A stretch of DNA of 64,000 nt from Saccharum officinarum (lineage: Eukaryota > Streptophyta > Magnoliopsida > Poales > Poaceae). The translations under genes were made by a program, and so were the position numbers. The notes under the pieces are model-generated. The model ran no database searches. It saw only the letters and a program-made list of their open reading frames with translations, and had not been told where the DNA came from. The DNA lies in assembly GCA_020631735.1 (NCBI GenBank), contig CM036160.1:116852680-116916679 (forward strand), given 5' to 3'. This document shows, piece by piece, positions 21,391-32,198 of the stretch. Every line of letters starts with the position of its first letter. Positions within the stretch are counted from its first letter, which is position 1.

Positions 21391-21873
21391 CCAATATAAA
21401 AAAAACATCATATGTAACATCTAAAAAAATTTTATACCCACGAACTGAATAATGCCTTACTTTACCCGCCATGCACGCGATCGATGGATCGATATGGTCA
21501 GCTGCTACGAGGTGATCGAGGCGTATGTACGTAGGTGCGGAACTATGCATGCCTCCGTCATCCGTGGACCGTGGACTGCAGCAGATATATCCATGGCGGT
21601 TAGGAGCGGTGTGCCCCCACGCACTCCCCTTTTTTTGTACTGTTCTTTTTTTCTTAGATTGATTGTGAAAGTGCCCCCACTCACTCAGAGACAGGACATT
21701 CGTATAGTTGGGCTGGTCGGTCTGGGCCTTCACGACAACTACATCTCTCGGCCTAGCCCAGTAGGATGACTGGGCCTCCTGACCGGCTGTCACGTGTACC
21801 GGTGATGTGAGCCCACCAGGATATCGTCGAGATTCTTGTGGAAGAACTCCACGGGTCCTATCTGACTACTCTA

Positions 21874-22148
21874 GGGCCTCGTTTAGATGGCAAACTTTGG
21901 AGGCAAAGTTTGCATAGTAAGTGTCCCGTCACACTGTAGCAATTTTGTTTTTATTTGGTAATAATTGTCCAAATATTGATTAATTAGACTTAAAATGTTC
22001 GTCTCGCAAAGTACAAAAAAAACTGTGTAATTAGTTTTTGATTTCATCTATATTTAGTACTCTATATATGTGCCGGCATTTTAATGTGACGGGAAATAGG
22101 AATTCTGTATAGTAAATTTGGGAGGCAAACTTTGGAATCTAAACAAGG
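21874..22148. mobile_element. Tourist-type MITE
   Basis: GGGCCTCGTTTAGATGGCAA at the left is mirrored by TTGGAATCTAAACAAGGC at the right. The inner sequence has TTCGTCTCGCAAAGTAC, as in the copy at 25986-26259. A 3-bp duplication is not clear. Confidence 0.75.
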
Positions 22149-22353
22149 CGTAGGCCGAAATCTTCTTGCAGGTGGAGTAAATGTCTTCGTACCGTTACTA
22201 CATATAAGTGACAAAAACAATTTTAGAAGCGGTACTGTACCACTGGGTACAGGGCGTCCGTCCACCCGAACAGCGCCGATGGTGAGCCGCGACACAGTCC
22301 AACGACTGCTCATCCACTCACCCTCACCCTAACTGTTTAAAAAAACCTTCTTA

Positions 22354-22873
22354 CACTAGTAAAGAACCTACCTTTAGTCCCGGTTAACCCCCTTTACTCC
22401 CGGTTTTGGAACCGGGACTACGGAATCGGGACTAAAGGTCTCGATTTTTAGTCTCGGTTCCTACAACCGGGACTAAAGGTGTTTATTGGGTAAAAAAATA
22501 TGCATCTGTGGAGATTCGAACCCAAACCTCCCACTTCAGCCCTTGCATGCGTTGTCATCTCAACTCCCACCACACATCTGACTTAGATAAGATACGCTCT
22601 CCTTTTAAATTCACTCTGTGGACACCTTTAGTCCCGGTTTGAGACACAAACCAGGACTAAAGGTACCTTTAGTCCGGGTTCGTGTCTCAAACCGGAACTA
22701 AAAGTTTCTCGCACTGACATGCCTTGGTAAACCGGGACTAAAGGTCCAGTCATCTTTTTAGTCCCGGTCTGGGTTACCAACCGGGACTAAATATCTTTTT
22801 TGTTCTGGGCGCAGATTTCGCCGAGACTATTGCAAATTTTGGACATCGACCAAAGGCATGTTCTCTAGTAGTG
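22354..22873. mobile_element. Non-autonomous CACTA element with TTA duplication
   Basis: It begins CACTAGTAAAGAACCTACC and ends with the complement, GTTCTCTAGTAGTG. TTA flanks both sides (22351-22353, 22874-22876), the 3-bp duplication usual for CACTA. The interior is packed with CTTTAGTCCCGG and its complement in both orientations, the subterminal repeats that bind CACTA transposase in known families. No transposase is encoded. Confidence 0.88.
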
Positions 22874-22876
22874 TTA

Positions 22877-24005
22877 TCCCTTCCACCCCCTCATCTCCAC
22901 CATAACGCCTTGCGGCTGCCACTCCGTCCGTCCCGTTCCGAACACGAATGCCACTCTGCCTCACTGCTGCTACGCGCCCCATCCAACGCCGCTGGCTCGC
23001 CCTCATCGCGAGCGCTTCTCGCCTCCTCCGTCACACGCGCTGGTGGTACTCACTACGCCCATTGCGCATGCCGCCCACCCCGCCGAGACAAGACCGGCGC
23101 TTGTGGCATTGGTGGTGCTGCGGTGGTGCATGTGCGCGCCACTAGTGCTAGTGCGCCCACCGGGCTGAGCCAAGCCCGCTGCTGGTGGCAGTGGTGCTCG
23201 CACGCCGTCGCTCGCTGCCAGCTCCGACCTCGGCGGCTGGAATCGATCGGCCCCGGTCTTCCCCTCCATTATGTTGCATATGTATGTTTCAATTGTTTCA
23301 AACGTTTCAGATGTATGTGGCAATTGTTTCATTTTTTATGTCGCAAAAGTAAATTGGGGATGTTTCACATGTTGCATATGTTGCAAGTGTTCTAGATGCA
23401 TGATGGCAAGTGTTTATTCAAAATGTTTCATCTGTTTGTAGACGTATGTTACAATTGTTTTTTATCTGGATGTTGCATATGTTTCACACATATGTTGCAA
23501 CAGTATGTTCCAAAATGTTCAATTGTTTCAGTCTTATGTTTTAGCAAGTGGTTTCATGTTGCAAGTGTTATTTTTTTGGATGTTTCATGTGTTCCACGCA
23601 CATGTTGCAAGTGCATATTCCAAATGTTTCATCTGTTTTTTTTGACATATATATATGCTACATTCAAATGTTTTTCATGTTACAAGTGTTTTATATTGTC
23701 TGGCCGAGGGCAAGCCGGGGGACAGGCGCGTGCGGAGCGTCCGGGGGGAGGGGGCTATAGACGGGGGTGCTTGGGGTAGGAGGACGGGTGCTTTGGTTGG
23801 GGCGCGTCAGGTCTCGACTCTCAACTGTCACCGTGCGGAGAGACAGGAGCGAGTTTGCAGAATAACCGGCGGGCTCAGATACGGGGGTGGAGTGCACGCA
23901 TGGGGCGGGGCGAAGCCAGACGAGGGTGGGGCGATGGCGGGCTGCGTGGGTGTCCGGACACGCGCGTCCGTGCGGACGTTCAAACGCTGGCCACGCCCTT
24001 TTAGA
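22877..24005. repeat. GC-rich plus TGTTTCA/TGTTGCA repeat element
   Basis: A GC-rich 5' part (22890-23260) is followed by a loose array of TGTTTCA and TGTTGCA words (23265-23700), then a GC-rich end with TCCGGACACGCGCGTCCG. The array matches the one at 820-970. Limits and class are not settled. Confidence 0.4.
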
Positions 24006-24436
24006 AGTTAGAGAAATCCCTTTTTTTAGGTTTAGTGTAATTTTTTTTTAGACTTAAGGCCTTCGTTAGAAAATCGATACTACAGTTGGGTTGTTGGTTG
24101 GGCCATGGCAACTCTCTTTCTCAGGCTAGCCCAGTACGATGATTAGGTGTTTGGATCACCATCCCCAAGAACCAGCATAATGGGGCCCAACCAGGTCATC
24201 ATCAATTCTGAAAATAAATGGGTCCTTGTAGAAAAGGTTTATTTTTATCTCTTTATAAACTATCGCAGGAGTCTAACTTTCTTTCTCGAACTTGAAAATT
24301 GGACATTTTACCTTGACTATCTCTCTGTCATGTCTTGATTAGAAGTGGTTTCAACCTTTTTAGTTAAAAATCCAGTAATCAATTTTTTCAAAAAAAATCC
24401 AGTAATCACATGATAAGGCTTTTACCACAAATAATG

Positions 24437-25260
24437 TCTCTAAACTTCTAACTAAGAAGAATATTAGAGATAGATTTGAACACAAGAAACCCAAAAAATT
24501 ATTTTTATCTAGTGGAAATATCTTTGTTAGATAAAAAAATAAATTTAACTAAAAAAAAGCTATCCAAAAAACTAGAGAATCCCCAAAGCATTGTAGCGGA
24601 CGTCTAAATGCATATTTAAAACTCTACAACAGAAGAGAGGTACATGAATCATGAAATCATTAATCGTTGAAACTTTCTAAAACGTGTCTAGACATCAAAT
24701 GTAATGTTTTGGGGATTTTTTTATTTCTTTTTCTAGATATATTCCTCATTCTTCTAGAGGTAAATAAAAAAATTTGGAAGCTTCTAAAGATATCTTCATG
24801 ATAGAAATATTTTACTTGGGTTTCCCGTATCCCAATTCATCTCTATATTTACTTATTTTTACATTTTTTGTGGTTTTGATTGAAAACCCTCTCAGGTGTT
24901 TTTCGATTTTTAGTAGAAACAAGGATGAGGCCACGTTGAAAATCACTTCCAAACAATACAGGAAGGTAAATTAAATAATTTTGAGAATTGAGGAGGTGGG
25001 TAAAATGTCCGGTTTTGGAGTTCCAGTAGGAATGCCGGACTACAATAGTTTCATGGTTGTGCACTTGTGCATATGTTCAACTGGGTCTATTCTATATTTC
25101 TATACAGAATTGAGCGACTAAAAAAATAATTCTTTTTAGTCAGTAAGTATGTGGTTGAACTTTAATCTAGAAATGCGAACAATCCCTTGTTCTAGCAGAA
25201 GAAAATTTCAAGATGTGGAAATGGTATCCTAGTTCTAGCAGAAGAAAATCTCAGTTCCAT
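24437..25260. other. AT-rich intergenic DNA
   Basis: Nothing recognised apart from a short near-repeat (TTCTAGCAGAAGAAAAT) at about 25192 and 25234. Confidence 0.5.
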
Positions 25261-25277
25261 GCATGCTTGATGTTAGG

Positions 25278-25529
25278 GAAATTAATTGGGTGAGCGATGG
25301 GCTCATCCCACCGCCGGTGCGCCCCTCCACTCGATGCTGGACACGTGGTAGAGGAAGGGATCAAACGCTCCGAGATTAACCATCCGAGCCGAGCCGCTAG
25401 CTGAGAGATGTGTCGAGATTTTTTACAATCTAAGCCGCGCCTCTTGCCGTTTGATTCTTTTTTCTTTGCCACGTGTCAAACAGTGAGTGGAGGGGCGCAC
25501 CAGTGGTGGGATGAGCCCATCGCTCACCC
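25278..25529. mobile_element. Foldback MITE flanked by 9-bp repeats (MULE-like)
   Basis: GGGTGAGCGATGGGCTCATC near the left end is mirrored by GATGAGCCCATCGCTCACCC at the right, and the inverted similarity runs about 45 bp. GATGTTAGG occurs at 25269-25277 and 25530-25538, a perfect 9-bp duplication as for Mutator-like elements. On the left, 10 bp (GAAATTAATT) separate the duplication from the inverted repeat; the right side lacks them. Confidence 0.7.
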
Positions 25530-25637
25530 GATGTTAGGCGACATACAAGTACAATGTTCACGGCGCGGACTCGGCGTGTCCCGTTGCGGATTCTTGCAGG
25601 TAACTCTCACAGTTGCATGCAGATTTGTTCTTCTTGG

Positions 25638-25880
25638 GCTGTGTTTAGTTGAGGAAAATAGGGTGAAAAGTTACTGTAACACTTTTCGTTGTTATTTAAT
25701 AAAATTTGTTCAATCATAGATTAATTAGACTCAAAAGATTTGTCTCGAACTTTACAGACAAACTATGCAATTAGTTATTTTTTTACCTACATTTAATGTT
25801 CCATGCATGTGTTTAAAGATTCGATGTGATGAGTGGAAGAGGAAATATTTTAGGTTTGCATGGGAAGTAAACAGGGTCTT
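25638..25880. mobile_element. Tourist-type MITE, diverged
   Basis: Starts GGCTGTGTTTAGTTGAGG and has the inner words ATAGATTAATTAGACTCAAA and TTTGTCTCGAACTTTACA; the right end (TGGGAAGTAAACAGGGTC) is degenerate. Confidence 0.55.
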
Positions 25881-25985
25881 GGTTCCCCACTTCGCCGCCC
25901 TGCTGCGCTGCTCCCGAAGCCGCCACGTGCGTCAACCCCGGTGCCGCTAGACCTGCACGGATGGAACGGAAGAACTTTCAACTAA

Positions 25986-26259
25986 GGCCTCGTTTAGTTC
26001 AGTGAATTGGGGAGAATTGGAGAGAAAAATACTGTATCAGAATTCCTGTAGCATTTCGTTTGTATTTGGTAAAAATTATCCAAATTTTGACTAACTAGAC
26101 TTAAAATGTTCGTCTCGCAAAGTACAACAAAACTGTGCAATTAGTTTTTGATTTCATCAATATTTAATACTCCATACATTTGCCAACATTTTGATGTGAC
26201 AGAGAATCTTTTTTTGCATAGTAAAATTTAGAAGAGAATTGGAGGAACTAAACAAGGGG
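25986..26259. mobile_element. Tourist MITE with TAA duplication
   Basis: GGCCTCGTTTAGTTCAGTGA and the complement of GAGGAACTAAACAAGGGG form the ends. TAA flanks both sides (25983-25985, 26260-26262), the PIF/Harbinger duplication. Confidence 0.88.
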
Positions 26260-26262
26260 TAA

Positions 26263-26436
26263 AAAGACAAGCTAAGTATGGATTATAAGACGAGCGGTAT
26301 CGCGCCGCCGGAGCTGGGCACCGACGACTTTGGCCTTTCCACCGTAGACCTCTCCGACGACCAGACTGTTCAGCAATGTGCGCGCCCATGTTCTCATGTT
26401 CTCCACGCAAAGACAAACTCGTTCTCCTTTTTACAA
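26263..26436 (-). other. Host sequence on one side of Helitron 2
   Basis: Together with 30659-31140 this is the pre-insertion locus. Reading minus-strand DNA across the insertion joins AVAAVD to CKKENEFVFAWR in one frame, which suggests a coding region of unknown identity. A stop soon follows, so the ancestral gene is itself broken or this is a fragment. Confidence 0.4.
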
Positions 26437-27052
26437 CTAGTGTTTAGGGCGCGCCCCTGCGCGCATGATGGCATCACAGGTATCACACAACTCGGTGTAC
26501 AGCACGAAAAAGAAGCAACATTGGTGACAGTCAATCTAATAAGTGAGAGGCTCTGCACTCATGGTGGCACTTGGTGTTCGACGGTACATCAACAGAATAA
26601 AGGAACACGGCAAGACAAGCACGCTAGACACGGCAAGGTTTCCCAACGTAGAGCGCTAAAACGGCGATATATGCCAGTATAAGGCGCTATTTACAATCGC
26701 GATGCGTGGATCCTACCAGGCATGAATCAGAAGTGTCATCATCATGGAGCTTTGGAGGTGGAGTCTGGGAGGCAAAGCACAGTTTCAGAGAGAAGTTCTA
26801 TCATTCAGCAGCAGAATTTTACAATGAGTAGACAAAAATTAAGGAAACAGAGGCATGGCTCACCTGATCAGTTAGAACCGATGAATGTTCAGCTTCCGTC
26901 ACAGACGACGACGGAGGGGTGAAGTCTGTGGCAACACGCACAGATAAACTACCGTCTCCTGCACTGGAAGCAATCGGTGTGGCAGGACTGCCTGGAGCAG
27001 CAGGCTGAGGAGCAGGCGCTGCAAGTTCATGTTGGCCGTGTGCCGTCACCAC

Positions 27053-28982
27053 TTAATTGACCTGATAGGTCTTGTTCTCCCTGTAGTAGCTTTGTTGGGT
27101 CAAAGTGACCGCAAAAGTGAACCTTCGTGAAACTATCCTCGCAATCTCAGCTGGCAACTGGGAGGCAGCCGTGGCTGCTCTAAGTAGCTGCTGAACCGGT
27201 TTGCCCACGATCTGACGGGCGACATCTCCAAAGCAGATCATCTCAGCCTCATCTATGCTGTCAAGAGCAACGAAACATATCTTGTACCTACACACGGAGG
27301 AAAGAATCTTCATATCTGTCATCAAGAAACCGGAGGAAAGAGGTATCTCACAGAAGGGCATGTACATACTTGAATCTGAACGATGTTGATGAGCAAGCAT
27401 TGCATCTGTAGCCAGCATCATTCGGAGAACACGACTTGCTGCACCTAGTACAGGATGCAAACCACCAGGATGAATTCGGAACCAAACGACTGATGGTAAC
27501 AGTGCAGTGATACCCATCGTCCTACCAAAGAGAAACAGGCATTTGTCAAGTAAAAAAGGCAAATACTCAACTACAAACCACCAGTAAAACAGCGACATGA
27601 CATGATTGATCTCCTCTCACCTTGTAGTCATACGGATCCATTCCGTTTAGCTCTAGCAAGGTCTTAGCATCAAGTTGGGCAGGCACACAACGCTTATTCT
27701 CTACCTGCCGGGGTGCAGCAACCCGCCTGACATCAGCACGCTGATCCTGGAGCCTGTAAATTGTAGCTTAGTAAGTCTTCGCGTTTTCATTGTGGTAGCG
27801 CTATATTCATCTCTCAGCTGTCATGTATAAGTCAGAAGTCGCATAATATCAGCGCAAGAAAGCACAATACAAAACTGGTTACAGAGGAAAATACCCGTCA
27901 TAGAGGTGCCTAGCTTGTGGGATCTGAGGATTAAAGTACCACCTTGCGGCTGCGTTGGCACTCAGATAGTAATTGTCTACAGAAGACACACAGTTCATTA
28001 CCCTTTCAAAGCACATGTAAGTAGTTCGAAGCAGGCAGAGCGCGGTAAACATGCTATACCTTGGTATCTCTTCATTAGTCCACCGACAAACAGCACGACG
28101 ATTGGCTTCCCTTCAGTTCCAGCAAGGGCCTGATCAACGGCAAATGCAGAGGCATGTTCTCCCCACAGACTCACCTTGATCTCTGAATAGCTGTACATAT
28201 GCAGAGAAGCATCAGATCAACAATCATGTATTGAAAAATGAGCAGCGGAGAAAAGGAATGCACACACTTGTGGTCCCTAAGTATGATGTGCCTGGTGAGC
28301 GTAGGCTGGCTCTTGTTAGGAAGATGAATCGTGTAAGCATCCGACATTTCAGTCAGCACCCCAATAACATCTACAATTATAACCGGGTAAGTCAAAGCAA
28401 ACCCAAGGCAAGTGGTCAATCAGTAAGCATCAAATGAACTCACCAATGAAATCTGCAGTGTCACCAGCACGTGATTTGAGATCATCGATCGGTGTCAGCC
28501 TGTACGCATACAGCGGGAATCCAGGCATGTCTTCTCTGGCAGCAGACACCTGTGTACGAAACGTGAACTCAACCATAAACTGCGAAGCAACAAGCCTGAA
28601 ACTGCACTTCGCATTGGAGACCCTAAAGCGGCTAATCACGTAGATGCCATTCTCCTCCACAAGCGGACTCTTGGTCTCCACTTCGGTAGCCGGGATCTCA
28701 CCGTACATGATGTTCCCCTGTAGAAACACCAGAACACTTCCAAATAATTATGTAATGGGATGAACACATATAAAGCAATAAGAATAAAACCGTTGTTACA
28801 CCAGATGCATATGAAGAGATGCTTCCATAGCAAACTACCTTTTCATCAACCAGCACAAGGTCCACGTGTTGTATTGGTCCATTATCGGTTCCACCGCGGT
28901 ACTCCCACTTGCGTGACACGCGAACACAGATCACCGCATGCATGTTGCCAACCTTCAAGCTGGGAAGCAGATCGAACCCCAT
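27053..28982 (-). CDS. RPA70-like single-strand DNA-binding protein of Helitron 2
   Basis: Exons: 28982-28839, 28717-28444, 28370-28268, 28190-28060, 27976-27895, 27753-27621, 27521-27370, 27287-27053. All have GT-AG borders, and every junction phase agrees, giving about 417 residues. OB-fold A lies in exons 1-2 (VSRKWEYRG, HVDLVLVDEK, GEIPATEVE), OB-fold B in exons 3-5 (DVIGVLTEMSD, IKVSLWGEHA, GKPIVVLFVG). The C-terminal domain in exons 7-8 has a zinc ribbon (Cys313, 316, 329, 332; CTRCSKSC ... YRCNAC) and ICFGDVARQIVGKP. Such proteins coat single-stranded DNA; in Helitrons they are thought to aid rolling-circle transposition. The TAA at 27053 is followed in frame by 63 further codons up to a perfect donor (ACTGATCAG|GTGAGC at 26864), so an older, longer ending is likely. 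Confidence 0.87.
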
Positions 28983-30650
28983 CACAGCCACCCAGCTCAC
29001 ACTGCAGCCACCAAAAGCAAGGCAACACATACGATTAGAAATGCCCATCTCGCTAATATAAAGCAGGAAACAAATAGACACAGCAGCAAAGTAGAAAGTC
29101 CACCCACCTACTCAAAAAACAGTGAGCATACAATAGCAGAGGACCTGCACAGCTTATATCTTATTTAAAGACACAAACAAGCGGCTCATCTCATCGTCCA
29201 ACAAGGCAAGTGACATGACAAAAAATTGCCGTGAACTATGGAGGTAAATGTAGTAAAGAAATCTGGTGGGCCATGGACTCTACAAATTGCAATCGCATCG
29301 TGATAGTTTTGTATCATGTATCGCCTGCCACCAGTGTGGGAAGCGGGCAATATAGTTCGTTTGCCAAGTCCACTCCCATCTACACACCCTCGCCCTACAG
29401 CATCTACCACCCCTTGAAAAGTCTCCACTCTGAGTTTGCCTTGATTCTGCATAATATACCAAAGTCTATTTTCATCTATGCAAGCTCGTGCATCGACCTT
29501 GGCCTGGCTAGACAAAGTACCATAGCACAAAAAAGGATTGACATCTTTTTTCGATAGTGAAACCTATATCGGAAGTAATCTTGCATCGTTACCTTCACAC
29601 GTTTCTGGCAACCGATCGACAAGATAAAACAGGAAAAACGAAAAGGAAAACACAAACACACAAAGGAAATAAACCCCCAAATCCAGAACCATGTCAGTAT
29701 GAGTAAGCACATTCATATATCTTAGCTATAAACAATGGCGAGAGATTATGGGACGTGAGAAAAACATACCTAAGCAACAAAGACAGCAGCCAAACGAAGC
29801 CCTCCCTATCACAGTCCACCTGGAAAACAGAGAAAAAAAACAAAGAGTCATTCATCACACATCACCACCGGCCACATGCAGAAGAAAAAGATACAGAAAA
29901 TGTCACTGCGTTTCTCGATCTGCTAAACAGCAACACACACAGCAGCGGTGGACGGCATCTCGCTGCCACGGAGTCTGTTGCACAGGCGCCCGGAGCTCTA
30001 CCTAAACAAACGCACCCGACACCCAACACAGCCTGGAGAAACATTTCACCAAACACCTCCCCAACACACGGCAAAGCAGATCTACAGCGCACGGCAACAA
30101 TCGCCTATCCCGCATCACGGCGTCGAGTCCCAGCCAAAGCACCCTCCGACATCGTCGAGCCTTGTCAGCCCGGACAACACCGTGCGGGCATTTCAGCAAA
30201 CACCTAACCGGCTCTCGTCCCCAGAGCAGACCGATGACCCAGACCACCCCTCCTCCAACACCGTCGCGCCTATCCAGCATGAACAACACCGTGCGGTCAT
30301 TTCAACGAACACCTACCCAGCGCCGGTCCCCAGAGCAGACCGGCGAGGCCACCCCTCTCCCCACCAAGGCAGCCCGGAACGGTGGCGAGCCCGCACAGCG
30401 CCGGCCACGCACCCAGACAGAAATAATGCGCAAGGCCGTACACCAGAAAAAGCAAGCCACAGACCGCAGGAGCAGCACCGCGAGGAAGAAGAGCAAGAGG
30501 AGGGAGAGGCGATGGCGAGGATGGACCTGGAAGCCAACGGACCGAAAAGGGAGGAGAGGTTTCTGAGCCACACCAAAACCTTAAGAAGGGGTCAACCAGT
30601 CACCACGGCAGTGTGTCGCTGAGACACGGGCCCCACACGCGCACCCACCA
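28983..30650 (-). other. Leader region of the RPA-like gene inside Helitron 2
   Basis: GC-rich 5' flank and probable UTR intron of the RPA gene (an acceptor-like GGCTGCAG precedes the start codon). It contains an imperfect direct repeat on the minus strand around GCTGAAATGCCCGCACGGTG and GTTGAAATGACCGCACGGTG (about 30140-30310). The long plus-strand ORFs here are antisense and show no domain. Confidence 0.5.
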
Positions 30651-30658
30651 ATAGTAGA

Positions 30659-31140
30659 TCGACAGCGGCCACGGCCTGCAGGACCGCCTCGAGGCCCGTG
30701 ACGACCTCCCGGGCCTGCCACAGCCGCGACGGCCAACTGCTGCTCGACAACGCCCTGCCGGAACAGTGGAGCTGCGCCAGAACGACCGGCCCACGTGACC
30801 CTCGTAGTCGCCGCTAGGTGGGGCACACCGCACCCAGGCCCACCGGTCAGCCCTTGCGGGCCTCACACCACTGGAACTCGCCGATAAGCCGGAACAGGCG
30901 CTCCGGCCTCAGGAAGCCACCCGCGACGCTCGCCAATCACGGCCACGCGGCCACGGATCACCCGGACCCAGCGCACAGCGTCCGCGTCTAGCAACGACGC
31001 AGCCACCAACGCGGGCACGAAGCCACCCGCGAGGGTACGGCGGCGCGCCATGGAGTACGGCAGAGCGCACAGCCGCTGATTCGAGGATCCGGTGGCAAAC
31101 AGTATTTGTGGTGACGCGGCTAGGGCGAGGCCGCGTCCAG
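30659..31140 (-). other. Host sequence on the other side of Helitron 2
   Basis: GC-rich minus-strand frames include VVLAQLHCSGRALSSSSW, WQAREVVTGLEAVLQAVAA and LRPERLFRLIGEFQW. Grass-like codon use suggests a gene fragment, but I do not recognise the family, and frames change. Confidence 0.35.
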
Positions 31141-31174
31141 GCCCGCACGTCTAAAGCCAGTAAATTTCGACAGG

Positions 31175-31416
31175 GGCTGTGTTTAGTTCCAAATTTTGGA
31201 GCGTCAAAATTTACTGTAGCATTTCGTTTGTATTTAGTAATAATTATTCAATCATTGATTAATTAGGCTCAAAACATTCGTCTCGCAAAGTACAACCAAA
31301 CTGTACAATTAGCTTTTGATTTTATCCACATTTAGTACTCCATATATGTATCGCAAGTTTGATGTGACGAAGAATCTTTTTTGCATAGTACATTTTTTAA
31401 GTGATCTAACACAGCC
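31175..31416. mobile_element. Tourist-type MITE
   Basis: GGCTGTGTTTAGTTCC faces GTGATCTAACACAGCC. It shares the inner words TTCGTCTCGCAAAGTACAAC and GATTAATTAGGCTCAAAAC with the other copies. It lies about 780 bp upstream of the lipase start codon. Confidence 0.8.
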
Positions 31417-32072
31417 GATTGATTTCCATCCGTAGATCCAATCCAACCCAGATGCTGATGCCGCCATGCCGGTGCAACTGTGCCAAAAAAAAAAAAACTC
31501 CGATGCTGGGCGCCACGGCGAGTTACCTCTGGATGATGCCACCAATCCTCATTAACTAATCCAACAAATCCACGAGAAAAGGACGTCCTTTCTGTGAAGG
31601 GTAGGAGCAATTCATCCCACCAGTGCCCACTGCCCAGCGAGGCAGCGCCCCAGCGGCCTGGCCTACCGCCTTCAAGTTCTTGGCACACCCAACCCGGCCG
31701 GAGGAGGAGCCGGCCAGCCGGGCATATTCTCTCTTGAGCTCCCCCTCCGGTGCTCCCTCCAGCGGTCCAGCTGCAACGCCCTGAAAGCAACCGCAGGAGA
31801 GGGAGGCGCTCCCACTCTTCTTCCTCGCCGAGCACTCGCTGTACGTCTCCTGCACCTTCTTCCAGTTTCTCCCAATCTCCCATTTCGGTTTGTCCACAGT
31901 CCCTCTCTTTCCTGCGGCCCCTCGACCTCCCCGCAAGGTCAAATCCTTCGCCCCTAAGCTGTTCTTCTGCTTGTGCGTTTGGTTCTGGAATCGTTGCCTG
32001 CTGCTGCACATTCTCTCCGCATTGATTCTGAAGGAGGTTCCGTGCCGAGGAATTGCTCTGTTCGCTTTGTTT

Positions 32073-32108
32073 CAAAAAAGAAAAAGAAAAAGAAAAAGAA
32101 AAAGAAAG
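32073..32108. repeat. (AAAAAG)n microsatellite in the lipase 5' leader
   Basis: About six GAAAAA units, 90 bp before the lipase start codon. Confidence 0.9.
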
Positions 32109-32198
32109 AATTGCTCTGCTCGCTTTCGGTTTGTGTGATTGATGTGTTTCTATGTGCTTCAGCCGATTGAGATTCAGCTTGGATGCATCTGCAGGTTC

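Larger units (their letters stand above)
20901..24436. repeat. Duplicated block, expanded copy
   Basis: This holds the three segments that are contiguous at 1-337, now at 20901-21060, 21466-21500 and 24337-24436. Between them lie a Tourist-type fragment (21114-21390), a Tourist MITE (21874-22148), a CACTA element (22354-22873) and a TGTTGCA-type repeat (22877-24005). In the last segment the AATCCAGTAATCA word is itself duplicated around a T/A-rich insert. Confidence 0.7.
26437..30658 (-). mobile_element. Helitron 2 carrying an RPA-like gene
   Basis: On the minus strand the element starts TCTACTATTGGTGGG after a host A (30659). It ends with a GCGCGC-AGGG-GCGCGC hairpin, CTAAACACTAG, and a host T (26436). 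The 3' end is a textbook Helitron terminus. The 5' end is inferred from the TC start, the A^T site and the unbroken host frame across the junction. The 4.2-kb element contains an eight-exon RPA70-like gene and a long GC-rich leader (29000-30650) but no Rep/helicase. Plant Helitrons are known to encode RPA-like proteins beside RepHel, so I read this as a derivative that kept only the RPA gene. Confidence 0.8.

Noticed and set aside
22505..22580. tRNA-like GGAGATTCGAACCC
   Set aside because: It lies inside the CACTA element, and no cloverleaf arms can be formed around it.
26278..26682. A 134-codon plus-strand ORF
   Set aside because: The Helitron 2 terminus at 26437 falls inside it, so it is a chance fusion of host and element sequence.
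29948..30622. A 224-codon plus-strand ORF
   Set aside because: Low-complexity Pro/Gln/Arg sequence antisense to the leader of the RPA-like gene inside Helitron 2. No domain or conserved start.
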